Part shown: piece after piece, positions 1 to 8,621 of the stretch
Layout of the letters: the number at the start of each line of letters is the position of its first letter
How positions within the stretch are numbered: position 1 is the first letter of the stretch
Assembly: GCF_900100315.1 (NCBI RefSeq)
Contig: NZ_FNFF01000008.1
Coordinates: 186,001 to 250,000 of the forward strand
Reading direction: 5' to 3'
Length of the DNA: 64,000 nucleotides
DNA from: Streptomyces indicus
GTDB taxonomy: Bacteria; Actinomycetota; Actinomycetes; Streptomycetales; Streptomycetaceae
Position numbers and translations under genes: made by a program
Notes under the pieces: model-generated
Database searches by the model: none
What the model saw: the letters and a program-made list of their open reading frames with translations, nothing else
Told to the model about the DNA's origin: nothing

Positions 1-1
1 G

Positions 2-607
2 ACCGCGGTCAGGGGCGCGGTGCTGACCGGGCACCGGCTCCGCATCCGGTACGCGGCCGGGGACGGGCCCGCGCGCTGGCGGACCGTCGACCCGGTCGGG
101 CTCGTCACCGTGCGCGACCGCGGCTACCTGCTCGCCACCCGGTCCGGCGCGGACCGCACGTACCGTCTCGCCCGCATCCTGGCCGCCGAGCAGCTGCCCG
201 AGCCCGCCGAGCGCCCGGAACGGGTGGATCTGGAGCGGCTGTGGCAGGAGCGCAGCACCCGCTTCCGTACCGGCGGCGACCAGGTCACCGTCCGGGTGCG
301 GGTCCGGGCGGCGCGGCGCGAGGAGCTGTACGCCACCGCGCTCGCCGTCCACGACGAACTCGCCGACGCGGACGGCTGGTTGACCCTGCACGCCGGCTTC
401 CAGGACGCGCGGCACGCGGAGTGGGCGCTGTGGCAGCTCGCCACCGACGCGGAGGTCCTGGAGCCGGACCGACTGCGCACGGCCCTGCGGGACCGGGCCC
501 GCGCCCTGGCCGCGCGCTACGCGGGCCTCACGGACCCGTCTCCCCCGGATGCGCCTCCCGCCACGCAGCCATCGACCGGTCCCAGTCGTCCCCCGACAGG
601 GCGGTGA
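2..607 (+). CDS. WYL-domain transcriptional regulator, C-terminal part (5' end outside window)
   Basis: The frame is open from the left edge, so the start and the expected N-terminal HTH lie outside the window. The visible part begins with a WYL-type fold (HRLRIRYAAGD, then VDPVGLVTVRDRGYLLA, then TYRLARI), followed by the WCX-like extension common in DeoR/YafY-type regulators. The last 25 or so residues are Pro/Ser/Thr-rich and overlap the convergent hemerythrin gene by 80 bp, so the tail is probably dispensable. WYL proteins usually bind a ligand or nucleic acid and control nearby genes. The target cannot be named because the upstream context is missing. Confidence 0.75.
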   Translation, partial: TAVRGAVLTGHRLRIRYAAGDGPARWRTVDPVGLVTVRDRGYLLATRSGADRTYRLARILAAEQLPEPAERPERVDLERLWQERSTRFRTGGDQVTVRVRVRAARREELYATALAVHDELADADGWLTLHAGFQDARHAEWALWQLATDAEVLEPDRLRTALRDRARALAARYAGLTDPSPPDAPPATQPSTGPSRPPTGR

Positions 608-992
608 GCGAGGCCGGGAAGAGGCCGTCCTCCTCCTTGGCGATGTGCCGGTGCAGTTCGTCCACCGCGTCGAGCAGCGTGCGCACGTCCGCCGGGTCGG
701 TCAGGTCGAGCGAGGGCAGCAGGGCGGCGAGCTCGCGGTGCTCCCGTTCGAGGCCGGCGATGTAGTCCGCGTACTCGGGGTCGTCCCGCATCACCGCGAA
801 CAGGCCGTTCTCCTCGCCCGCCCAGTGCGCGGCCAGCTCGCGGGCCATCACGGCGACCAGCTCGCGCGCCCGCGCCACGTCCCCACGCTCCAGGGCGCGG
901 ACCGCGTCGCCCGCCGCGTCCGTGACGCGCTCGTGCTCGGCGATGAACTCCTTGATCAGCGGGATGTCCCGGCAACCGCAGTAGTGGCACAT
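528..992 (-). CDS. Hemerythrin-like domain protein
   Basis: A 154-residue cytoplasmic protein with the four-helix hemerythrin/HHE pattern: HERV near residue 20, AAHWAGEENGLF in the middle, EREHREL, and HRHIAKEEDGLFP near residue 118. These His/Glu residues would form a di-iron site that binds oxygen, NO or iron. The N-terminus, MCHYCGC, has three cysteines in the first seven residues, which could bind metal or sense redox state. It is convergent with the WYL gene (80-bp overlap) and divergent from the large ATPase at 1072. The family is clear; the physiological role is unknown. Confidence 0.85.
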   Translation of the reverse strand: MCHYCGCRDIPLIKEFIAEHERVTDAAGDAVRALERGDVARARELVAVMARELAAHWAGEENGLFAVMRDDPEYADYIAGLEREHRELAALLPSLDLTDPADVRTLLDAVDELHRHIAKEEDGLFPASLTALSGDDWDRSMAAWREAHPGETGP

Positions 993-1071
993 GGTCCCTG
1001 TGTACGCGGTACGGGACGGCGCTCCCGGAAACGACAGGCCGGTTGTCAGTGGGTCCGCCTATCGTCGGGGC

Positions 1072-4000
1072 ATGACCTCCGCACTGATCGGGCGCGAGCA
1101 CCCCGCGCGCGTGCTGCGCACGGAGATCGGCCGGGCCGCCGAGAGCCACGGCGGCCTGGTGCTCGTCACGGGCGAGCCCGGCATCGGCAAGACCACGCTG
1201 GTCACCGAGGCCGCGCAGGAGGCGCGCGAGCTCGGGGTGCTGGTGCTGACCGGATCCTGCTGGGAGTCCGCGGGCGCCCCCGGGTACTGGCCGTGGGTGC
1301 AGATCGTGCGCGCCCTGAAGCGCTGGGCCACGCCCGAGGAAGTCGCGCTCGCCGAGGAGGCCGCGGGCGGCGGGCTCGGGGTGCTGCTCGGCGAGGTGCG
1401 GGCGCGGGCGGGCGCGGCCGCGGGCCCGGAGGACCCGGACGCGTTCGCGCTGTACGACGCCGTGACCAGCGCCCTCGTCGCCGTCTCGCAGCGGCGGCCG
1501 GTGATGCTCGTGCTCGACGATCTGCACTGGGCCGACCCGGCCTCCCTCAAGCTGCTCGAATTCGCCGCGGGGCACGCCTGGTTCGAGCGGCTGCTGCTCG
1601 TGGGCACGTACCGGGACGCGGAGGTGGAGGCCGACGGGCATCCGCTGCGCGAGCTGATGCTGCCGCTGGTCGCCAAGGGCACCACCGTCACGCTGACCGG
1701 GTTCGACCGGGCCGACACGGGCGCGCTGATGGCGCGCACGGCCGGGCGCGAGCCCTCCGCCGAGCTGGTCGCCGAGGTGCACCGGCGCACCGGCGGCAAT
1801 CCCTTCTTCGTCGAGCAGACCGCGCGCCTGTGGGCGAGCGGCGGTTCGGTGGACTCCATCGCGCCGGGCGTGCGCGAGATGGTGCGGCGCCGGCTCGGGC
1901 TCCTTCCGGACGCGGTGTCCCAGCTGCTGTCCGTCGGGGCGGTGCTCGGCCGCGAGTTCCACCGGCAGGTGCTCGCCGCGGTCGCGGGCGCGCCCGCCGC
2001 GCACGTGGACCGGCTGCTCGACCAGGCGGTGACGGCCCGGCTCGTGGTCGCGCACGGCGGCGGACGTTTCGGCTTCGTGCACGACCTGGTGCGCGAGACG
2101 CTCTACGAGGCCCTGGACGAGGGCGAGTTGAAGCAGCGGCACTCGGCGGTCGTCCGGGCCCGCGAGCAGGTGCCCGCCGTGGCCGGCCGGCTGCTCATCG
2201 GCGAGCTGGCGCGGCACGCGTATGCCGCGGGCGACGCGGTGCCCGCCGCCACCACCGTGAAGCTGCTCCAGGAGGCCGCGCAGGACGCCGAGACCCGCCT
2301 GTCGGGCGAGGAGCAGCTCGGCTTCCTGCGCCGCGCGGTGGAGCGCGCCGGCGACCTGTCCGACCGGGGCGCGCAGCTGATCGCGCGGCTCGCGCTCGCC
2401 GACGCGCTGCGCCACCAGGGCGCGCCGCACGAGGCGCGGCGCGCGTTCGAGACGGCCGTGGACGAGGCCCGCGCGCTCGACTGCCCGGAGCTGCTCGCGC
2501 GCGTGGCGCTTTCGCTGCACGGGCACTTCCACCCGCTGCCGCCGCTGCGCCAGGGCAGCACCGAGGACCTGCTGCGCGAGGCGCACGAGGCGCTGGGCGG
2601 CCGCCGCTCCCTGGAGCTCACCGGGGAACAGCTCGCCCAGGAGCTCAGCATCCGCACGGCCGTGCTCGCGCGGCGGCACGGGGACGAGGAGGCGCTCGGG
2701 TTCAGCCTGTGGGCCCGCCACCACGCGATCTGGGGCCCGGACTCCGCGGCCGAACGGGTCGCGCTGGTCGAGGAGTTGACCGGCCTGACCCGCCGCGCGG
2801 GCGATGTCCAGGGCGAGCACTTCGCGCGCTCGCTGATGTGGGTGGGGCTCCTGGAGCTGGGCGACCCGCGCTATCTCGACGCGTTCCACACGTATGTCTC
2901 GATGGCCGAGCAGGCCGCCCTGCCGCAGCTCGACATCGGCGCGGCCGTGGACCAGGCCATCATCACTGCGCTCGCCGGGCGCTTCGCCGAGTCCGAGGGC
3001 CACATCACCGAGGCGACCGGCCTGGCCGAGCGGGACCTGCCCGGCGGCGAGTACATGCTCCCGCTGCTCGACCACCACCGCTGGATCCTGCGCATGCTCC
3101 AGGGCCAGCACGACACGGCGGGCGAGCTGCTGCCCCACATCGAGGCGAAGCACCCCTGCCCACGGATCCTCTCGGGGATCACCGCGGTGGAGCGGGCCGA
3201 ACTGCGGGCGGCGGAAGGCGACCGGGGCGGCTCCGAGCTCGACGCCGCCGTCGCGTACGCGCGCGAGCTGCTCGACCGCGGTTCCGAGGCGGACCGGGGC
3301 TTCCTGCCGCTGCGGCTGCGCTTCCAGGCACAGGCCGCGGCGGCCTCCGGGGACCGTGAGCTGTGCGAGCGGGCCCGCGCGGCACTCCTGCCGTACGCGG
3401 AGCAGTGGTCGGTGTCGATGTTCGGCTGGGACATCAGCGGTCCGGGCACGCACTGGATCGCGCTGTGCGACCAGGCGCTCGGCCGGCCCGACGAGGCCGC
3501 CGAAGGGTTCGCGGCGGCCGCCCGCTCGGCCGACCTGATGCAGGCCAGGCCCTGGGCCCTGGAGGCGCGCTCCCGGCTCGCGCAGGTCGAGGCGGCGCGC
3601 GGCCGCCCGGGCGCGGCGGCGCTGGCGGCGCAGGTGGCCCGCGATGCGGACGAGCTCGGCATGCGCCAGGTCGTCGCGCGCGTACGGGAAGTGGCGCACA
3701 CCGGCTCTCAACGGGCGCCGTCCGCCTACGAGTTCCGCTTCGACGGAGCGGTCTGGCAGCTCACGTACGAGGGCCGGACCGCCGCGATGCCGGACGCGAA
3801 GGGTCTGCGCGATCTGCGGCTGCTCCTGAGCCGCCCCGGCACGGACGTCCCGGCCACGCATCTGCTCGCGCCCGAGGGCGGGGCGGAGGTGGTGGCGGCC
3901 GGCTCGCTCGGCGGCGACCCGGTGCTCGACGACGAGGCCAAGCGGCGCTACCGGGAGCATCTGGAGCGCCTCGACGAGGAGATCGACCGCGCGCCGCAGG

Positions 4001-4260
4001 CCCGGCGGGAGGCGCTGGAGCGCGAACGGGCCGCGCTGCTCGACGAGTTGCGCCGGGCGGCCGGGCTCGGGGGCCGCACGCGGCGCCTGGGGGACGAGGC
4101 GGAGCGTGCGCGCAAGGCGGTGACGGCGCGGATCCGGGACACGCTGCGGCGGCTCGACTCGCGGCATCCTGCGCTGGCCGCGCATCTGCGGGAGTCGGTG
4201 AGTACGGGGGCCACTTGTGCGTATCGGCCGCATGGCGATACGCCTGCGTGGCGGCTGTAG
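1072..4260 (+). CDS. Large AAA/STAND-type ATPase signalling protein without a LuxR HTH
   Basis: About 1062 residues. An N-terminal AAA_16-type NTPase carries a Walker A GEPGIGKT (residues 34-41) and a Walker B VMLVLDDLHWAD (about 144). It is followed by a long alpha-helical, TPR-like region. This architecture is shared with LuxR/SARP-type regulators, but the C-terminus lacks a LuxR helix-turn-helix. Instead it has a small conserved block (residues about 890-930) and a charged, helical end (EAERARKAVTARIRDTLRRL). ATG 1072 is preferred because the protein begins MTSALIGREHPARVL, typical of the family. An upstream ATG at 991 overlaps the start of the divergent gene. A -10-like TATCGT lies 6 bases before ATG 1072, so the mRNA may be leaderless. 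Confidence 0.8.
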   Translation: MTSALIGREHPARVLRTEIGRAAESHGGLVLVTGEPGIGKTTLVTEAAQEARELGVLVLTGSCWESAGAPGYWPWVQIVRALKRWATPEEVALAEEAAGGGLGVLLGEVRARAGAAAGPEDPDAFALYDAVTSALVAVSQRRPVMLVLDDLHWADPASLKLLEFAAGHAWFERLLLVGTYRDAEVEADGHPLRELMLPLVAKGTTVTLTGFDRADTGALMARTAGREPSAELVAEVHRRTGGNPFFVEQTARLWASGGSVDSIAPGVREMVRRRLGLLPDAVSQLLSVGAVLGREFHRQVLAAVAGAPAAHVDRLLDQAVTARLVVAHGGGRFGFVHDLVRETLYEALDEGELKQRHSAVVRAREQVPAVAGRLLIGELARHAYAAGDAVPAATTVKLLQEAAQDAETRLSGEEQLGFLRRAVERAGDLSDRGAQLIARLALADALRHQGAPHEARRAFETAVDEARALDCPELLARVALSLHGHFHPLPPLRQGSTEDLLREAHEALGGRRSLELTGEQLAQELSIRTAVLARRHGDEEALGFSLWARHHAIWGPDSAAERVALVEELTGLTRRAGDVQGEHFARSLMWVGLLELGDPRYLDAFHTYVSMAEQAALPQLDIGAAVDQAIITALAGRFAESEGHITEATGLAERDLPGGEYMLPLLDHHRWILRMLQGQHDTAGELLPHIEAKHPCPRILSGITAVERAELRAAEGDRGGSELDAAVAYARELLDRGSEADRGFLPLRLRFQAQAAAASGDRELCERARAALLPYAEQWSVSMFGWDISGPGTHWIALCDQALGRPDEAAEGFAAAARSADLMQARPWALEARSRLAQVEAARGRPGAAALAAQVARDADELGMRQVVARVREVAHTGSQRAPSAYEFRFDGAVWQLTYEGRTAAMPDAKGLRDLRLLLSRPGTDVPATHLLAPEGGAEVVAAGSLGGDPVLDDEAKRRYREHLERLDEEIDRAPQARREALERERAALLDELRRAAGLGGRTRRLGDEAERARKAVTARIRDTLRRLDSRHPALAAHLRESVSTGATCAYRPHGDTPAWRL

Positions 4261-4275
4261 ACCCCCACCCACGCA

Positions 4276-4311
4276 CGAGGGTCCCGGAGCCCCCCGGCTC
4301 CGGGACCCTCG
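4276..4311. terminator. Bidirectional terminator hairpin
   Basis: Perfect 16-bp stem (CGAGGGTCCCGGAGCC) with a CCCC loop between the convergent ATPase gene and the ABC permease gene. Like most Streptomyces terminators it has no long T run. Confidence 0.8.
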
Positions 4312-4326
4312 CGCGTGCGGGGCGCG

Positions 4327-5184
4327 CTACTTCTTCGCGTACAGCCGCATCGTGATCGGACCGAAGACCAGCAGCAGCAGACCGGCCCACCCGAGCGACC
4401 AGGCGATGTCCGCCGCCGGCCAGTCACCGGCCATCAACCCGCGGACCGCGGTGGCGAGATGGGTGATCGGGCTGTTGTTCACGAAGGCCTGGAGCCAGCC
4501 CGGCATCGTCGTCGGCGAGACGAAGATGTTGCTGAGGAAGGTCAGCGGGAACAGCACCATCATGCTGACGCCCATCACCGACTTCTCGCTGCGCAGAAGC
4601 AGACCGAACATGGTCCAGATCCAGGAGAACGCGAAGGAGAAGAGGATGAGCAGGCCGATGCCGAGCACCACACCGATGACGTTCCCGTCCGGCCGGTACC
4701 CCATGATCAGGCCGACCGCCAGCATTACCAGCGAGGCGATCGTGTAGCGCAGGGCGTCACCGAGCAGGTAGCCGACCATCGGCGCGGGACGCCAGATCGG
4801 CAGCGTGCGGAAGCGGTCGAAGACGCCCTTCTCGATGTCCGTGTTGACCGCGATCCCGGTGTACATCGTGATCATCACGACGCTCATCACCATGATGCCG
4901 GGCAGCAGTTGCTGGATGTACGCGCTCGGCGAGCCCGCGATCGCACCGCCGAAGAGGTACGTGTACATCACGACCATCATGATCGGGAACGCGGTCACGT
5001 CGAAGAGCTGCTCGGGCACGTGCTTGATCTTCAGGATGGCCCGCCACCCGAAGGCCAGGGAGGCGGACCACGCACTGGGCCGTGGCGGCCGCTCCTTGGC
5101 GATCAGCAACTCGGCGAGCGACTCGGTGGAGACCGGGGCGAGTTCGGCGGATTCGGCGGTGGTGGTCGTGGTCGCGGTGCTCAT
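4327..5184 (-). CDS. ABC-2 type transporter permease, DrrB family
   Basis: A 285-residue membrane protein with six hydrophobic segments and the ABC2_membrane layout: cytoplasmic N-terminus, the segment VFDRFRTLPIWRPAP after the second helix, and LSNIFVSPTTMPGWLQAF before the last helix. This matches DrrB-type exporters that pump drugs or lipids with a DrrA ATPase. Its start codon overlaps the stop of the ATPase gene (ATGA), so the two are translationally coupled. It is the last gene of a reductase-ATPase-permease unit. The substrate cannot be read from sequence. Confidence 0.9.
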   Translation of the reverse strand: MSTATTTTTAESAELAPVSTESLAELLIAKERPPRPSAWSASLAFGWRAILKIKHVPEQLFDVTAFPIMMVVMYTYLFGGAIAGSPSAYIQQLLPGIMVMSVVMITMYTGIAVNTDIEKGVFDRFRTLPIWRPAPMVGYLLGDALRYTIASLVMLAVGLIMGYRPDGNVIGVVLGIGLLILFSFAFSWIWTMFGLLLRSEKSVMGVSMMVLFPLTFLSNIFVSPTTMPGWLQAFVNNSPITHLATAVRGLMAGDWPAADIAWSLGWAGLLLLVFGPITMRLYAKK

Positions 5185-6209
5185 GCTGCTGCCTCCTCGG
5201 CGAGCTCGGACTGCGTGCCGGACTCCGGCTTCTTGTCGGTGAGGGCGAGGAAGACCTCGTCCAGGCTCGGCTGGCCGAGCGAGAAGTTGTCGACGGTGAT
5301 GCCGGCCCGGGCCAGCTCCGCCAGGGCGCGCGAGGCCTGCTCGGCCGCCGCCTCACCGTTGCCCGCACCGCCCACGCGCGCGGTCAGCGCCACCGGGTCG
5401 GGCTCCAGGGTCACGGCCGCGTCCAGCGTCAGCTTGAGCAGCTGCTCGGCCTCGGGCCGCTGGTGCGCATCGCGCAGCCGTACGTGCACGGAGCCCGCGC
5501 CCACCGACGCCTTCAGCTCACCCTTGGTGCCCTCGGCGATCACCCGGCCCTTGTCGATCACGGCGATCCGGGAGGCCAACTGGTCGGCCTCGTCCAGGTA
5601 TTGGGTGGTGAGCAGCACGGTCGTGCCCTGCGCGACCACGGCCCGCACGATGTCCCAGACCTGGTTGCGGCTGCGCGGGTCGAGACCGGTGGTCGGCTCG
5701 TCGAGGAAGAGCAGGTCGGGGGTGTTGAGGATGGACGCGGCGATGTCGATACGGCGGCGCATACCGCCCGAGTAGTTCTTCACCTGCCGCCCGGCGGCCT
5801 CCGTCAGACCGAAGGCCTCCAGGAGCTGGGCGCTGCGGGCGTACGAGGCCGACTTGGAGTGGCCGAGCAGCCGGGCGAGCAGCACCAGGTTCTCCGTGCC
5901 GGTCAGGTCCTCGTCCACCGAGGCGTACTGCCCGGTCAGGCTGACCCGGCTGCGGACCGCGTCCGCCTCCCGTACGACGTCGTGGCCGAACACATGGGCC
6001 TCGCCGCCGTCCGGCTTCAGGAGGGTGGCCAGCATCTTCACGGTGGTGGTCTTGCCGGCGCCGTTCGGACCGAGGACGCCGTAGACCGTGCCGGCCGGAA
6101 CGGCCAGGTCGACGCCGTCGACGGCGCGGTTCTCGCCGAAGGTCTTCACGAGACCCGCGGTCTCGATCGCCAGTCCTCCCGACGACGTCGCTGCTGTCTT
6201 CTTGCTCAT
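5181..6209 (-). CDS. ABC transporter ATP-binding protein, DrrA family
   Basis: 342 residues. Walker A GPNGAGKT (47-54), ABC signature YSGGM (146-150) and Walker B LLFLDEPT (about 167) are all intact. The C-terminal extension of about 100 residues, including a GQPSLDEVFLALT motif near the end, is typical of DrrA daunorubicin-resistance ATPases. The start was chosen at MSKKTAA because a GGAAGG-like ribosome site precedes it. It energises the permease encoded immediately downstream with a 4-base overlap. The upstream flavin reductase gene is co-oriented across an 89-bp gap. Confidence 0.92.
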   Translation of the reverse strand: MSKKTAATSSGGLAIETAGLVKTFGENRAVDGVDLAVPAGTVYGVLGPNGAGKTTTVKMLATLLKPDGGEAHVFGHDVVREADAVRSRVSLTGQYASVDEDLTGTENLVLLARLLGHSKSASYARSAQLLEAFGLTEAAGRQVKNYSGGMRRRIDIAASILNTPDLLFLDEPTTGLDPRSRNQVWDIVRAVVAQGTTVLLTTQYLDEADQLASRIAVIDKGRVIAEGTKGELKASVGAGSVHVRLRDAHQRPEAEQLLKLTLDAAVTLEPDPVALTARVGGAGNGEAAAEQASRALAELARAGITVDNFSLGQPSLDEVFLALTDKKPESGTQSELAEEAAA

Positions 6210-6298
6210 CTTCCGTTCCTTCCGGGGGAGTTCGGTACGGCGTGCTCTGCGTCCGCTGTGCTCTGCGTGTGCTGTTCTGCGTGCTGCGAAGTTCGTGG

Positions 6299-6889
6299 TC
6301 AGGAGGTGTACGGGCGCCTGGCCCGGGCGTCGCGGAGGGCGAGCCCCCACCACACGAGCTGGTCGAGCAGGGCGGTGACGGCCCGCTCGTCCCGCTCCGC
6401 GTGCGGCCCCGGGCTCTCCCCGACGAGATGCAGACCGACCCAGTCGCGCAAACTCATCGCATGCAGCTCGGTGAACACGCAGCGCAAGTGCTCGACCGCG
6501 TACAGTCCCCGGCTGTCGAAGCCGTAGGCGACATAGCCGACGGGCTTGGCGTGCCATTCGTCGTACGCGAAGTCGATGGCCTGCTTGAGCGAGGCGGGGA
6601 AGCTGCGGTTGTACTCGGGCGTGACGACCACGAAGCCGTCCGCGCGGGCGATGCGCGCGGTGAAGCGGGTCATCGCGCCGGTGGGCGTCGCGGGGTAACT
6701 GCCCGGGAAGTCCGGGTAGTCGGCGAGGTCGATCACGTCGAGGACGAGGTCCTCGCGCTTGGCCGCCCGCTCGGTGAACCAGCGCGCCACGTCCGCGCCG
6801 ATCCGGCCCTCGCGGGTGGAGCCGATGATCACGGCCACGTCGAGGGGGCGGTCGGGGGCCTGCGCACCGTTCCCGTTCCGGTCCCGCAT
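6299..6889 (-). CDS. NADPH-dependent FMN reductase (NAD(P)H:quinone reductase-like)
   Basis: 196 residues with a flavodoxin-like fold. The motif VAVIIGSTREGRIG near the N-terminus binds FMN phosphate, and VVVTPEYNRSFPASLKQAIDF is the signature of the NADPH-dependent FMN reductase family. The start MRDRNG is preferred because GGAAGGAGGG sits about 7 bases upstream; a longer version starting at 6922 lacks such a site. The gene leads a co-oriented set with the DrrA/DrrB exporter, so it may act in xenobiotic or redox-dye defence (inference). A 25-bp palindrome lies in the divergent promoter region just upstream. Confidence 0.88.
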   Translation of the reverse strand: MRDRNGNGAQAPDRPLDVAVIIGSTREGRIGADVARWFTERAAKREDLVLDVIDLADYPDFPGSYPATPTGAMTRFTARIARADGFVVVTPEYNRSFPASLKQAIDFAYDEWHAKPVGYVAYGFDSRGLYAVEHLRCVFTELHAMSLRDWVGLHLVGESPGPHAERDERAVTALLDQLVWWGLALRDARARRPYTS

Positions 6890-6949
6890 CACGGCTCCCT
6901 CCTTCCTCGTATCGCCTCTCACCCAGGAGGCGCGCGACGGCGCCAGGCA

Positions 6950-6974
6950 GCCCGCCAGATCGGATCTGGCGGGC
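6950..6974. promoter_or_regulatory. Perfect palindrome in divergent promoter region (candidate operator)
   Basis: Two 11-bp arms (GCCCGCCAGAT and its complement) flank CGG between the divergent FMN reductase and SH3-protein genes. Both genes start away from it, so a terminator role is unlikely. A repressor or activator site is more plausible. A partial copy of one arm (ACCTGGCGGGCC) follows at about 6982. Confidence 0.45.
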
Positions 6975-7101
6975 TCGGGCGGACCTGGCGGGCCGCTGAC
7001 CTGCGGCTCCGACGCCTGTGACGGACGGCTCGGGTGGCAGCTGAGCCGAATGGGGGATTTCCTTGAGGAGGGGGTCCCGGAGGGGATGAAGGAGGGCGAT
7101 C

Positions 7102-7611
7102 ATGCGCACTTCCCCGGCCCTGCGCACCCTGGCGGCCTCGGTTCTCACGGCCGCCGCCCTGACCGTCTCGGCCGCCGGCCCGTCCCAGGCCCAGGTCCAG
7201 GAACCGGCTCAGGTACAGGTCCCCGCGAGTGTCTCCCCCGCCGCCGCTCCCGCTTGGGAGGACGGCCCGATCTGGGGCACGGTCGTCTCGGGCACCCTGA
7301 ACCTGCGGGCGGAGCCCAACACCTGGTCCGCGGTCGTCGGAAAGCTGTCCCGCGGCGCGAGCGACCGCATCCAGTGCGGGGTCTACGGCCAGAACATCAA
7401 CGGCAACTCTTCGTGGTTCTGGCTCAGCGGCGAGCAGGCGTGGGCGAGCGGTGCGTACATGTCCACGAGCCGCGGCGTCCCCGACTGCGGCAACTGGCGC
7501 CCGCACGCGAACAATTCGGGCAATCACCACAACGACAACCACCGGCACGACCACAACAACCCGTGCTGGAAGGACGACTGGTGCGATGCCTGCCGGAACC
7601 AGTGGCGTTAG
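7102..7611 (+). CDS. Secreted SH3-domain protein with His/Asn/Cys-rich tail
   Basis: 169 residues. A Sec signal peptide (positively charged start, hydrophobic core, SQA cleavage near residue 30) is followed by a Gln/Pro/Val-rich linker. Then comes a bacterial SH3 domain with the GTLNLRAEPNTWSAVVGKL start typical of SH3b modules that bind cell-wall peptides. The final 35 residues are unusual: rich in Asn and His (GNHHNDNHRHDHNN) and ending with three Cys in CWKDDWCDAC, which suggests a metal-binding or disulfide-locked tail (inference). AAGGAGG precedes the ATG. It is divergent from the FMN reductase. Confidence 0.8.
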   Translation: MRTSPALRTLAASVLTAAALTVSAAGPSQAQVQEPAQVQVPASVSPAAAPAWEDGPIWGTVVSGTLNLRAEPNTWSAVVGKLSRGASDRIQCGVYGQNINGNSSWFWLSGEQAWASGAYMSTSRGVPDCGNWRPHANNSGNHHNDNHRHDHNNPCWKDDWCDACRNQWR

Positions 7612-7644
7612 CCGCCCGCGACCAGGCTGCCTTCCGAGATCCCG

Positions 7645-7674
7645 TTGGCCCCTGGCTGTCGCCGCTGCTACCTT
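7645..7674 (+). promoter_or_regulatory. Putative sigma-HrdB-type promoter
   Basis: TTGGCC and TACCTT are separated by 18 bases. Transcription would start near 7681, giving a leader of about 130 bases for the hydrolase at 7812 that contains a tiny ORF. Confidence 0.5.
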
Positions 7675-7711
7675 CGCGGAGGCCGTGCGAGAGACCGAGG
7701 AGGTGGTACCC

Positions 7712-7762
7712 GTGAACGTTTTCACGTGGGTGCTCTCCTCAGAGGTCACGGTCGGGCGATAG
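7712..7762 (+). CDS. Possible 16-codon leader ORF
   Basis: A GTG-initiated frame of 16 codons (VNVFTWVLSSEVTVGR) ends in TAG 49 bases before the hydrolase start. It has a near-perfect ribosome site, GAGGAGGT, 7 bases upstream, and lies downstream of a plausible promoter. Such a strong site for so short a frame suggests it is translated, perhaps as a leader peptide. The first residues vaguely resemble GlsB/YeaQ-type proteins, but the frame does not continue, so a remnant is also possible. Confidence 0.25.
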   Translation: MNVFTWVLSSEVTVGR

Positions 7763-7811
7763 GTCGCGCCCGGGAGCGCCGTATTCCCGCGCACTCCCGA
7801 AAGGCACGACC

Positions 7812-8597
7812 ATGCGCCTCACTTTCTCCACGGAACACCAGCGGCTCGACGGCGACGTCCTCGAACGCCCCTTCACCCTCGCCCTCGGCGACGAAGAGCC
7901 CCCCGTCCCCGGCATCCTCTGGACGCCGGCCGGAACCGGATCGCCCACCGCACCCGAACCCACCGCACCCGCCCCGCTGATCCTGCTCGGCCACCCGCCG
8001 CTCGGCCTCGACCGGATGTATCCGCGGCTCGTGGAGCGGGCCCGGCAGGCCGCCGCGGACGGCTTCGCCGCGGCCGCACTCGAACTCCCCGGCAGCGGCG
8101 GCCGTCCCCCGCTGCCCGGCGCCGACCGGGCGCGGGCCGAGCTGCGCCGGGCCGTCGAGGCCGGGGAACCGGTCGCCGACGAGACGGTCGACGCGCTCGT
8201 GCTGCCGCTCGTCGACCGCGCGGTCCCAGAGCTGCGGGCCGCTCTGGACGCCCTGCTCGCCCTGCCCGGGATCGGCGGTCCCGTGGGCTACTCGGGCGGG
8301 GTGATCTCGATCGGCGTCCGGCTCGCGGCGGTCGAACCGCGGCTCGCGGCGGCCGTCCTGTTCGCGGGAAGTTTCGTCCCGCGCGCCATCGCCGAGGAGG
8401 CCCGCCGGGTCTCCGTGCCGCTGCACGTGCTGCTCCAGTGGGACGACGAGGGCAACGACCGCCGGGCCTCCCTCGACCTCTTCGACGCCTTCGGGTCGAA
8501 GGAGAAGACCCTGCACGCCAACATGGGCGGCCACACGGGCGTCCCGCCGTACGCGGCGGAGGCGGCGGCGCGGTTCTTCGTACGGCACCTGAGGTGA
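7812..8597 (+). CDS. Dienelactone-hydrolase-like alpha/beta hydrolase
   Basis: 261 residues with the alpha/beta-hydrolase plan: LILLGHPPLG after the first strands, a nucleophile elbow GYSGG around residue 160, and a likely catalytic histidine in GGHTG near the C-terminus. The overall arrangement, including the VPLHVLLQWDDEGNDR segment that carries the acid, resembles dienelactone hydrolase and acetyl-xylan-esterase-like enzymes. The nucleophile is Ser rather than the Cys of classical dienelactone hydrolase. No signal peptide, so cytoplasmic. The substrate is unknown. Confidence 0.8.
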   Translation: MRLTFSTEHQRLDGDVLERPFTLALGDEEPPVPGILWTPAGTGSPTAPEPTAPAPLILLGHPPLGLDRMYPRLVERARQAAADGFAAAALELPGSGGRPPLPGADRARAELRRAVEAGEPVADETVDALVLPLVDRAVPELRAALDALLALPGIGGPVGYSGGVISIGVRLAAVEPRLAAAVLFAGSFVPRAIAEEARRVSVPLHVLLQWDDEGNDRRASLDLFDAFGSKEKTLHANMGGHTGVPPYAAEAAARFFVRHLR

Positions 8598-8621
8598 CGC
8601 GTACAGCCTGAGTCCGCGTGA

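Noticed and set aside
517..4272. Very long open frame opposite the large ATPase gene
   Set aside because: It is Arg/Pro/Gly-rich, lacks domains, and lies antisense to a well-supported gene; GC-rich DNA often leaves such frames open.
7717..7733. TTTTCACGTGGG as a second parS site
   Set aside because: Only the central part and one half match GTTTCACGTGAAAC; the other half (GGGT) breaks the palindrome.
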